A stretch of DNA of 18,347 bases from Bacillota bacterium (GTDB lineage Bacteria > Bacillota > Clostridia > Oscillospirales > Acutalibacteraceae): assembly GCA_023397245.1 (NCBI GenBank), contig JAEWUH010000167.1, positions 1-18,347 on the forward strand, read 5' to 3'. Positions 1-6,206 of this stretch are shown piece after piece. Below the pieces are notes generated by a model. It had not been told where the DNA came from. It saw nothing but the letters and a program-made list of their open reading frames with translations, and did no database searches. Numbering within the stretch: position 1 is the stretch's first letter; each line of letters begins with the position of its first letter. The position numbers and the translations under genes are program-made.

Positions 1-507
1 AATCGCAAACAGGTTGAAGAAGAATGTCAGCAATGTATTCAGCAGAATATTAAGCCCGGTTATGCTGGCCCCGATTCCAAGTCCGATATTGTTGATTGTA
101 AGCGCAAAGGCAAGTGTAATGCATTCCTTTACGTCGATGGTTCCGGATTGATCCGTATCGGCGTTTTCCGGGTGCTCCAGTAAATCCAGATATTCATTCC
201 GCTCCTTTTTTTGATATGTATTCTGCGTTTTAATGCCGCGTCTTTTCAGATAGTCCTCCGCGATGACCCAAAGGCCGATTGCAATCAGGATGATGCTTCC
301 GAAAGCATTGGAAAGGTACACGGGCATACATTTGCGGATTACAAGGCCGAAGGTCATGGAAAAGAAAGTTCCTGCTGCTGAAATAACGGAGATTAAGATG
401 CTGCTTAATATTCCGATTTTAATTTTCTTGATACCATAGGCAACTCCAACGGCGAAGCTGTCAATATTCGCAGAGATTACAAAAAGTACAGGGGAGAGAA
501 AGTGCAT
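1..507 (-). CDS. ytaF: YtaF-type sporulation membrane protein, partial (C-terminus off the left edge)
   Basis: Reading the minus strand from ATG at 507 gives 169 open codons to the window edge. Three hydrophobic stretches (about residues 1-19, 31-55 and 66-84) are followed by a charged segment and a fourth hydrophobic region at about 130-169. The start (MHFLSP, then ISANIDSFAVGVAYG) and the segment ADTDQSGTIDVKE followed by LAFALTINNIGLGIGA match YtaF, a relative of the MntP-type cation exporters made in sporulating Bacillus. Residues 117-128 form a textbook EF-hand-like loop (D117, D119, S121, G122, I124, D125, E128). A GAAAGGA ribosome-binding site precedes the ATG, and a sigma-E-like promoter lies upstream. 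The gene is divergent from the spoIIIA operon, fitting a sporulation role. The biochemical activity of YtaF is not established; the family call is fairly sure. Confidence 0.85.
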   Translation of the reverse strand, partial: MHFLSPVLFVISANIDSFAVGVAYGIKKIKIGILSSILISVISAAGTFFSMTFGLVIRKCMPVYLSNAFGSIILIAIGLWVIAEDYLKRRGIKTQNTYQKKERNEYLDLLEHPENADTDQSGTIDVKECITLAFALTINNIGLGIGASITGLNILLNTLLTFFFNLFAI

Positions 508-534
508 GAGTGCTTCATCCTTTCAATCGTTTTA

Positions 535-564
535 TCTGTATGGTATTCAGCAAGGGAAAAATTG
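535..564 (-). promoter_or_regulatory. Candidate sigma-E promoter for ytaF
   Basis: On the minus strand CAATTTTT (564-557) and CATACAGA (542-535) are separated by 14 bases. The -10 box is close to the sigma-E consensus CATACAAT; the -35 box matches six of eight positions of the (G/T)(A/C)ATA(A/T)(A/T)T pattern. Transcription would begin about 20 bases before the ytaF start codon, just ahead of its ribosome-binding site. The consensus is from Bacillus subtilis, so the assignment is inference. Confidence 0.45.
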
Positions 565-634
565 GTTCCGCAAATGCTCTTTATAAGACGTTTATTGGAA
601 TACTCAGAATAGCTCGGACCTATTTTAATAAACC

Positions 635-673
635 AAAAAATAAAAGCCGACATTAACGGCTTTTATTTTTTTT
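635..673. terminator. Perfect bidirectional hairpin between ytaF and spoIIIAA
   Basis: AAAAAATAAAAGCCG (635-649) pairs perfectly with 657-671 around the loop ACATTAA, a 15-bp stem with a T-run on both strands. It has the form of an intrinsic terminator in either direction. It lies between two genes that read away from each other, where a terminator is not normally needed. It could end a short leader transcript, protect against antisense transcription, or attenuate spoIIIA. The remainder of 508-728 shows no convincing ORF, and I found no clear promoter for spoIIIAA. Confidence 0.7.
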
Positions 674-728
674 GTTCTAAGCGGGTCAAGTTGTCCATAT
701 CTATGTTATTGAAAGGAAGGACAGCCTA

Positions 729-1748
729 ATGGAAAAATTCAGCGATTCAAGATTTGATTCGGCTGCAAATGTGATCAGTGACCGAATCGGAAAGTTCCTT
801 AAAATTTTGCCGCACGATATAAAAAGCCAGGCGCAGGAACTGAGGCTGCGTGTAAATAATCCGGTTTCGGTCTGCTGCACAAACGGAATCTATTTTTTAA
901 GCCGGTACGGCAGGCTTGTATGTTACCCGAACGTCGACATGATCCTTGCGGACAAAACCGATATAGACGAAAGCTTCCGCAGTATCTGCAGTTACTCGAT
1001 ACACAGCCATCAGAACGAAATTAAGAACGGTTTTATCACACTTTGCGGGGGGCACCGGGTGGGCATCAGCGGAACTGCGGTATATCACGACGGAATCCTG
1101 ATCGGTATGCGCGATGTTTCCTCCATAAATATCCGTATCGCGCGGGAAATCACCGGTTCCGCAGACGAACTTTTCAGTGCGCTGAAAGACAACATTTCCT
1201 CCGGCCTGCTGATTGCCGGCGCTCCCGCAAGCGGAAAAACTACCCTGCTGCGCGATATCGCCCGTCAGCTTTCCAGCGGAACCTGCGGGGACATCAAAAA
1301 AGTAACTGTGGTCGATGAACGCGGCGAGCTTGCAGGTACATATATGGGCATTCCGCAGAACAATCTGGGATTTTGCAGCGATGTGCTGAACGGATACCCG
1401 AAAGCGGACGGAATCATGCAGGCAATCCGTTCCCTCTCGCCCGAATTTATTGTATGCGACGAGCTGGGCGGAAACGATGAAGTGCGTGCGGTGGAACAGG
1501 GCTTAAACGCGGGTGTCAGCATTATTTCCAGTATTCATGCGGGCAGCATCGATGAGTTCTTAAAAAGGAAGCAGGCAATCGCTTTGCTGGAAACCGGCGC
1601 GTTCGGCAGTGTGGTTATGCTGAACGGACACGACAGACCGGGTAAAGTAAAAGAAATTTACAGGGCGGGTGATTTACTTGCTAAAATTAACGGGACTGCT
1701 GATTCTGATTGCGGTGGGGACTCTCGCGGGGTATATGGAGTCGCATAA
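729..1748 (+). CDS. spoIIIAA: Stage III sporulation protein AA, AAA/secretion-type ATPase
   Basis: The 339-residue protein has a Walker A motif GAPASGKT at residues 164-171 and a Walker B segment FIVCDELGG with D244/E245, followed by the ISSIHAG stretch typical of GspE/PilB-like secretion ATPases. SpoIIIAA is thought to energise the SpoIIIA-SpoIIQ channel from the mother-cell cytoplasm during engulfment. The start has GGAAGG 8 bases upstream. It is the first gene of the complete eight-gene operon. An oddity is the C-terminus: after the family-typical GKVKEIY segment there is a tail of about 25 residues whose DNA is almost entirely shared with the start of spoIIIAB. The tail resembles no domain I know and may be a by-product of the overlap. 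Confidence 0.96.
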   Translation: MEKFSDSRFDSAANVISDRIGKFLKILPHDIKSQAQELRLRVNNPVSVCCTNGIYFLSRYGRLVCYPNVDMILADKTDIDESFRSICSYSIHSHQNEIKNGFITLCGGHRVGISGTAVYHDGILIGMRDVSSINIRIAREITGSADELFSALKDNISSGLLIAGAPASGKTTLLRDIARQLSSGTCGDIKKVTVVDERGELAGTYMGIPQNNLGFCSDVLNGYPKADGIMQAIRSLSPEFIVCDELGGNDEVRAVEQGLNAGVSIISSIHAGSIDEFLKRKQAIALLETGAFGSVVMLNGHDRPGKVKEIYRAGDLLAKINGTADSDCGGDSRGVYGVA

Positions 1749-2175
1749 GCTTTCCAAGAGGGTAGAACAGCTGGAGGCGTTTCTGCGCTTTCTTTCTGCC
1801 GCACAGACGGAGATTCGCTTTGCGGCGCTGCCGGTGGAAGAAATTGTGGAGAGGCACTGCGGAGATGTGGAATTTTTAAAGCTGTGCGGTCAAAAATGCG
1901 GCGGCGGCACGAGTTTTTTAACTGCCTGGGAAGAAGGAATCCGATTGGGGACAAAGGGCTGCGGATTTACCGAGTCGGATTTAAGCCTTTTTTACCGCTT
2001 TGGCGAAGGATTCGGCGCAAGCGATACGGAAGGTCAGCTTTCCCACTGCGGCTTATATTCCGAATTAGTCGGTGAAAATCTGAAAAACGCAAGGGAAGAC
2101 AAACGGCAAAAATCCAAGCTGTATCAGGTACTGGGCGTCTTTTCCGGTATGGCCGCCGCACTGCTTTTAAGCTGA
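1678..2175 (+). CDS. spoIIIAB: Stage III sporulation protein AB
   Basis: SpoIIIAB is a small membrane-anchored component of the SpoIIIA complex, related in fold to type II secretion protein GspF. The N-terminus is one transmembrane helix (LKLTGLLILIAVGTLAGYM), followed by SHKLSKRVEQLEAFLRFL, typical of the family, and a soluble region. A second hydrophobic segment ends the protein (GVFSGMAAALLLS). I place the start at TTG 1678 (165 residues): GGGTGAT at 1667-1673, close to the GGTGATC end of the Shine-Dalgarno consensus, is properly spaced for it, and the family usually begins MLKL. The longer GTG start at 1669 lies inside that site. The gene overlaps the end of spoIIIAA by 71 bases, an unusually long overlap that suggests translational coupling. 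Confidence 0.93.
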   Translation: MLKLTGLLILIAVGTLAGYMESHKLSKRVEQLEAFLRFLSAAQTEIRFAALPVEEIVERHCGDVEFLKLCGQKCGGGTSFLTAWEEGIRLGTKGCGFTESDLSLFYRFGEGFGASDTEGQLSHCGLYSELVGENLKNAREDKRQKSKLYQVLGVFSGMAAALLLS

Positions 2176-2251
2176 GCTCAGAAACCGCTGGATGAATTCC
2201 GATGCACGCCTTGGTTTAATCAAGTGCTTTCCAAAAAACGGAGGAAACAAA

Positions 2252-2446
2252 ATGGATGTGGATTTAATTTTTAAAATCGCGGCGATCGGGATTCTGGTTG
2301 CGGTCCTGAATCAGCTGCTGATTCGCTCCGGGCGTGAAGAGCAGGCCATGATGACGACGCTCGCCGGGCTGATCGTTGTGCTGATGATGATCGTACAGCA
2401 GATCGATATCCTATTTAAATCGATTAAATCGATATTCGGGTTATAG
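2252..2446 (+). CDS. spoIIIAC: Stage III sporulation protein AC
   Basis: This 64-residue membrane protein has two hydrophobic helices (about residues 5-23 and 33-50) and the family-typical sequence FKIAAIGILVAVLNQLLIRSGREEQAMM. SpoIIIAC is a core membrane subunit of the SpoIIIA channel. An in-frame start exists 60 bases upstream (2192), but ATG 2252 has GGAGG at 2240-2244 with ideal spacing and gives the family length, so the extra 20 residues are rejected. About 75 bases separate it from spoIIIAB, the widest gap in the operon; I see no promoter there. Confidence 0.95.
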   Translation: MDVDLIFKIAAIGILVAVLNQLLIRSGREEQAMMTTLAGLIVVLMMIVQQIDILFKSIKSIFGL

Positions 2447-2449
2447 GCT

Positions 2450-2839
2450 ATGAACATCGTTGCAATAGCCGGAATTGCCATCCTGGCGGCTATCCTGGCG
2501 GCAATGCTGAGGCGTTACCATCAGGAATATTCGGTGATTCTCAGTATTGCCGCAGGAATAATCATCCTGTTTGAAGTGTTTGCCAATATAACGCCGGCAG
2601 TCAGGCAAATCAATACACTCCTTTCTTCCTCCGGGCTTTCCACAGAATATGCCGCAATTTTATTCAAAGCACTTGGAATCTGTTTTCTGGCCCAGTTTGC
2701 CGCCGATTCCTGCCGCGACGCGGGTGAGAGCGCGCTGGCTTCAAAGGTTGAGCTTGCCGGAAAAATCGCAATCGTAATTCTGTCGCTGCCTCTCTTTGAA
2801 AATATTGCGAGCACCGCGGTTGGCTTAATAGGTGCATGA
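2450..2839 (+). CDS. spoIIIAD: Stage III sporulation protein AD
   Basis: The 129-residue protein has hydrophobic segments at about residues 2-19, 28-47, 66-85 and 104-127, matching the membrane protein SpoIIIAD (about 130 residues in Bacillus). It resembles SpoIIIAC in its first two helices, as is known for this pair. It follows spoIIIAC by three bases and has only a weak ribosome-binding site (TAGGCT), so translation is probably coupled to spoIIIAC. It belongs to the mother-cell half of the intercellular channel. Confidence 0.94.
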   Translation: MNIVAIAGIAILAAILAAMLRRYHQEYSVILSIAAGIIILFEVFANITPAVRQINTLLSSSGLSTEYAAILFKALGICFLAQFAADSCRDAGESALASKVELAGKIAIVILSLPLFENIASTAVGLIGA

Positions 2840-2840
2840 A

Positions 2841-3977
2841 ATGAAAAAATTTTTATGTTTTCTCCTTTTGATGACGGTTCTCTTCGCTTTTCCGATGCGT
2901 GTCCGGGCAGCGGATAAGAACTTTTTTTATGAACAGCAGCTGAAACAGAGCGGGGCGGAAGAACTGCCGGATTCTCTTCCCAATGATACACGCAAAACCC
3001 TGGATGATCTCGGCGTGAACGGCATCGACTGGAAAAACATTACTTCTATTACACCGGGAAATTTGTTCCTGCAGATTCTTTCCATTGCGGGAGGAAAATC
3101 ATCCGAGCCCTTGAAAGCGGCGGTTTCCGTAACGGCAATCATGCTTCTGTGTGCACTTCTGAACGGAATGAAGCTGTCCTTCGGGGAAAAACCGATGGGC
3201 GGGGTAATCGGCATGGTCGGAACGCTGTGTATCTGTTCGGTTGTGGTACAGCCTATCGTTTCCTGCATTGCGAATTCGGCGGGCGTCATGAAAGCCGCGG
3301 CGGGTTTTCTGCTTGCCTGCGTGCCGGTTTTAGCCGGAATCATGATCGCAGCCGGGCAGCCCGTTTCGGCCGGTTCCTATCAGCTTCTGATGATGGCCGC
3401 GGGGAATGTAATTTCTATCCTTTCCGCCGGTATTCTTGTTCCGATGATGAATATTTTTCTTGCGCTCTCGGTTGTCTCGGCAGTTTCACCGAATATCAAT
3501 TTGAAGGGATTATGCGACGTTTTCAGCAAAACCGTCAAGTGGGTGATCGGGTTCTGTATGACGGTTTTTACGGGGCTCCTTACTGTGCATGGCATCGTTT
3601 CCGGTTCGGTCGACAGTGCGGGCTCCAAAACGGCAAAATTCATTGTAAGCAGTTTTGTGCCGGTAGTCGGCAACGCGCTGGGGGAAGCGCTCCACACAAT
3701 CAGCGGCTGCATCAAGATGCTGAAATCAGGGGTCAGCGCGTTCGGGCTTCTTGCCGGAGTCTTTATTTTTCTGCCAGTGATTGTTCAGTGCCTGATGTGG
3801 CTGCTTACCTCAAATATCTGCGCTGCAATCGGGGATATATTTGAGCAGAAGGAAATCACTTCGCTTTTAAGAGCCTGTTCCACCGTCCTGAGTACCATGC
3901 TTGCCATTTTGCTTAGCTGTATGACCGTTTTGACCGTTTCAACGGTCATTATGCTGATTGTCGGAGGAGCGTCATGA
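2841..3977 (+). CDS. spoIIIAE: Stage III sporulation protein AE
   Basis: SpoIIIAE is the large polytopic membrane subunit of the SpoIIIA channel. The 378-residue product begins with a signal sequence (MKKFLCFLLLMTVLFAFP, then a likely cleavage region near RVRAADK). A hydrophilic stretch follows to about residue 80, then multiple hydrophobic helices to the C-terminus. I use ATG 2841 because AGGTG at 2830-2834 is correctly spaced for it; the in-frame GTG at 2832 adds only three residues and sits inside that site. With this start the gene begins one base after the spoIIIAD stop codon. No truncation or missing segment is apparent. Confidence 0.95.
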   Translation: MKKFLCFLLLMTVLFAFPMRVRAADKNFFYEQQLKQSGAEELPDSLPNDTRKTLDDLGVNGIDWKNITSITPGNLFLQILSIAGGKSSEPLKAAVSVTAIMLLCALLNGMKLSFGEKPMGGVIGMVGTLCICSVVVQPIVSCIANSAGVMKAAAGFLLACVPVLAGIMIAAGQPVSAGSYQLLMMAAGNVISILSAGILVPMMNIFLALSVVSAVSPNINLKGLCDVFSKTVKWVIGFCMTVFTGLLTVHGIVSGSVDSAGSKTAKFIVSSFVPVVGNALGEALHTISGCIKMLKSGVSAFGLLAGVFIFLPVIVQCLMWLLTSNICAAIGDIFEQKEITSLLRACSTVLSTMLAILLSCMTVLTVSTVIMLIVGGAS

Positions 3978-4456
3978 ATTCAGTCAGAATATGGTCGGCT
4001 GCGATCTGCATGGCGGCGCTTGCCGCAAGCATACTGCAAAGCCTGGTTCCGAACGGTTCTATGGAACGCATGGTCAAATTTATTATCGGTGCGTTTATAA
4101 TCTGCGCGCTGATCCAGCCGCTTTCCAGAGTAATTCCGGATGTGAAGGTGAACCTGAACGAATCAAAAAGACAATCCGTAAATTCCCGTCTGGCCGGTAC
4201 GGTGGAAAAGCAGTATTCGGACGCAGCGGAAGAAAGCATCCGGAACTTAGTGGCCGCGGAATTAAATAAATTGGATATAAAATGCAAAAATGTTACTGTG
4301 ATTATGGATACAAACGAAACTGGCAGCATATCAATTAACAAAGTGGTTGTAATACTCGCAAAAGGATATGACGGTGACTGCCAAAAGGCGCAGAATCATC
4401 TGGAAAAAACACTGGGGATCAAAATGGAGGTTACTGCAGATGACGGTAAAGGATGA
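3974..4456 (+). CDS. spoIIIAF: Stage III sporulation protein AF
   Basis: The 160-residue protein has two N-terminal transmembrane helices (about residues 6-25 and 35-50) followed by a soluble domain ending KAQNHLEKTLGIKMEV. This is the organisation of SpoIIIAF, whose soluble domain has the ring-building motif fold shared with SpoIIIAG and SpoIIIAH. The start overlaps the spoIIIAE stop as ATGA, and GGAGG at 3963-3967 precedes it. It is shorter than the Bacillus protein (about 206 residues), mainly in the soluble part. Confidence 0.94.
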   Translation: MNSVRIWSAAICMAALAASILQSLVPNGSMERMVKFIIGAFIICALIQPLSRVIPDVKVNLNESKRQSVNSRLAGTVEKQYSDAAEESIRNLVAAELNKLDIKCKNVTVIMDTNETGSISINKVVVILAKGYDGDCQKAQNHLEKTLGIKMEVTADDGKG

Positions 4457-5033
4457 CGCTGAAAAGAAGGGGAAAGAAACAATATTTGATAAGCTGGCCA
4501 AAAATGAAACTTACCGCAGGGCCATCATAATTGCTGCATTTGTCGGGATCGCCCTTATTTTTCTCTCCTCTTTGTTTAGAAATGACGGTGCCGCCGCAAC
4601 CAAAACGAGTGCAAGCCAGACCGGGATAACGGCCGAGCAGTATGCCGCGAGCCTGGAGCAGAGCCTTACGGACATCGTTTCACACATTCAGGGGGCCGGG
4701 GCGGCAAAAGTGCTTGTTACGCTGGAACGAAGCACCGAGTATGTTTATGCAACCGAGGAAAAAAAGAGCAACCAGACCGCCGAAGATAAGTCCGGCGGTT
4801 CAGCCACAAAAAATGAGGCGAATGTAGACACCGAAACAACATACATACTTGTAAAGGATGCCGACGGCGCCCAGAAAGCAATTCCGATTACCGAGGTCCA
4901 GCCGGTTATAAAGGGTGTGGTGGTTGTATGTGACGGCGGCGATAATCCGACCGTGCAGCAGAATATCATTTCAGCCGTTACAACGGCGCTTAATATTACT
5001 TCTGTGCGCGTGTGCGTGATAAAAGCAAAATAA
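4440..5033 (+). CDS. spoIIIAG: Stage III sporulation protein AG
   Basis: The 197-residue product has a charged N-terminus, a single transmembrane helix at about residues 28-46, and an extracytoplasmic region with the ring-building motif. In Bacillus, SpoIIIAG forms a large ring in the space between mother cell and forespore. The segment at about 120-150 is rich in Thr, Glu and Lys (ATEEKKSNQTAEDKSGGS) and corresponds to the insertion that builds the vertical barrel in the Bacillus ring. ATG 4440 is chosen: GGAGG at 4426-4430 is spaced 9 bases from it, and an upstream in-frame start (4368) would add 24 basic residues lying wholly inside spoIIIAF. It overlaps spoIIIAF by 17 bases. Confidence 0.95.
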   Translation: MTVKDDAEKKGKETIFDKLAKNETYRRAIIIAAFVGIALIFLSSLFRNDGAAATKTSASQTGITAEQYAASLEQSLTDIVSHIQGAGAAKVLVTLERSTEYVYATEEKKSNQTAEDKSGGSATKNEANVDTETTYILVKDADGAQKAIPITEVQPVIKGVVVVCDGGDNPTVQQNIISAVTTALNITSVRVCVIKAK

Positions 5034-5057
5034 TTTTAAACAGGAGGAAACATTATT

Positions 5058-5630
5058 ATGACTATGGGAAAACGTCAGCTCGTTCTTGCGGCTTTGGTAG
5101 TCGCGCTTGGTGCGGCGGTATATTTGAATTGGCAGTTTTCCGGCGATAATCAGCTGCTGGCAACCAATGCGGTAACTTCGACTTCCGACCGTGAACTGGG
5201 AGAAGCCCGTCTTGTGGACGGCTCAGCGGTATCGGGCGCCCCGAAGTCCGCTTCATCCGCCGTTCAGGCCAACGCGGGTACAGATACATATTTCAGCGAA
5301 GCGCGCCTTTCCCGCCAAAAGGCAAGGGATCAGGCGGTAGAGCTTCTGGAAAAAACGCTTTCCAACGCAAAATCAAATGATACCGCCAAAAAAGAGGCGG
5401 TTGTGCAGGCTGCCGCGGTTGCGCAGAACACCCTGCGGGAAAGCAATATTGAAAGCCTGATCAAAGCGAAGGGTTTTACCGACTGCGTTGTATTCCTGCA
5501 GAACTCCGAGTGCAGCGTTGTGGTAAAAACAAAGGATTCCAACCCGAACAATGCGGTTGTCATCAAGGATATTGTAGCCGGTCAGGCCGGAGTAACCTAT
5601 GATAAGATCAAAATTATTGAGAGCAAATAA
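5058..5630 (+). CDS. spoIIIAH: Stage III sporulation protein AH, SpoIIQ partner
   Basis: The 190-residue product has a short cytoplasmic N-terminus and one membrane helix (about residues 7-25). A polar Ala/Ser-rich linker (about 28-75) leads to the YscJ/FliF-like domain (ARLSRQKARDQAVELLEKTL onwards, ending VTYDKIKIIE). In Bacillus, SpoIIIAH crosses the mother-cell membrane and binds forespore SpoIIQ to join the two halves of the channel. GGAGG at 5043-5047 precedes ATG 5058; ATG 5064 is an equally possible start, two codons in. It is the last gene of the operon, and no terminator follows until the hairpin at 5743. Confidence 0.95.
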   Translation: MTMGKRQLVLAALVVALGAAVYLNWQFSGDNQLLATNAVTSTSDRELGEARLVDGSAVSGAPKSASSAVQANAGTDTYFSEARLSRQKARDQAVELLEKTLSNAKSNDTAKKEAVVQAAAVAQNTLRESNIESLIKAKGFTDCVVFLQNSECSVVVKTKDSNPNNAVVIKDIVAGQAGVTYDKIKIIESK

Positions 5631-5678
5631 ATTTTATTCCTTTATACCCTTTCAATTTGCCGAACGATCATATATTTA

Positions 5679-5706
5679 TTGATTCTGGCAAAGATTGTGG
5701 TATAAT
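5679..5706 (+). promoter_or_regulatory. Sigma-A promoter of the nusB-ispA operon
   Basis: TTGATT (5679-5684) and TATAAT (5701-5706) are separated by 16 bases, and TGG directly before the -10 box gives an extended TGn element. Transcription should start near 5713, leaving a leader of about 77 bases before nusB that contains the terminator at 5743-5773. Confidence 0.8.
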
Positions 5707-5742
5707 ATATCCGTGGATGTTTGACAATAAAATGGATCAATG

Positions 5743-5773
5743 AAAACCCTCCACAGAACGTGGAGGGTTTTTT
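5743..5773 (+). terminator. Intrinsic terminator inside the nusB leader
   Basis: AAAACCCTCCAC (5743-5754) pairs perfectly with GTGGAGGGTTTT (5760-5771) around the 5-base loop AGAAC, followed by T to 5773. This is a strong factor-independent terminator. It lies downstream of the nusB promoter and just upstream of the nusB ribosome-binding site (GGAGG 5781-5785). It should therefore both end spoIIIA read-through and cut most transcripts from the nusB promoter, unless something relieves it. Confidence 0.85.
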
Positions 5774-5789
5774 CGGTTATGGAGGAAAT

Positions 5790-6206
5790 ATGAAAAGACG
5801 CGAGGCAAGGGAACAGGCTTTTGTTCTGATTTTTGAAAGAAGCATCAACCACGACACAACCCAGCAGATTATCGATGCGGCGGGCTTGGCGGATGATACC
5901 GTTATTGATGAGTTTGCCGAAAAAATTGCCGTGGGCGTTGAGGAAAACGAGGAAGTCTTAAATGTGCAGATCGAGAAAAACATACGCGGCTGGAAGATGA
6001 ACCGCCTTTCCAAGGTTTCGCTGGCCCTGCTGCGGCTTGCCATCTATGAAATCCTGTTTGTTGAGGATATCCCGGTGAGCGTTTCAATCAATGAAGCGAT
6101 CGATCTTGCCAAAAAATACGGCGGCGCTGACGACGCGCCTTTTGTCAACGGCGTTCTCGGCTCGGTTGCCAAAGGAATTGAAAATTCCGGTGATAAAAAT
6201 GCCTGA
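5790..6206 (+). CDS. nusB: Transcription antitermination factor NusB
   Basis: NusB binds boxA RNA with NusE (S10) and promotes processive transcription of rRNA operons. The 138-residue product begins MKRREAREQAFVLIFE and contains NRLSKVSLALLRLAIYEIL, then IPVSVSINEAIDLAKKYGG and FVNGVLGSVA, the conserved C-terminal helices. ATG 5790 has GGAGG 4 bases upstream. The frame stays open back to TTG 5721, but that extension runs through the terminator and is not family sequence. The last codons are shared with the next gene (8-base overlap), giving the C-terminus GDKNA. Control is probably through the leader terminator. Confidence 0.97.
   Translation: MKRREAREQAFVLIFERSINHDTTQQIIDAAGLADDTVIDEFAEKIAVGVEENEEVLNVQIEKNIRGWKMNRLSKVSLALLRLAIYEILFVEDIPVSVSINEAIDLAKKYGGADDAPFVNGVLGSVAKGIENSGDKNA

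Noticed and set aside
3149..3844. Plus-strand 231-codon ORF inside spoIIIAE
   Set aside because: It is an out-of-frame shadow with a composition unlike real proteins; spoIIIAE matches its family throughout.
5721..5789. N-terminal extension of NusB starting at TTG 5721, or a leader peptide in the same frame
   Set aside because: It reads through the terminator hairpin, has no ribosome-binding site and is not NusB sequence; ATG 5790 has GGAGG at the right distance.
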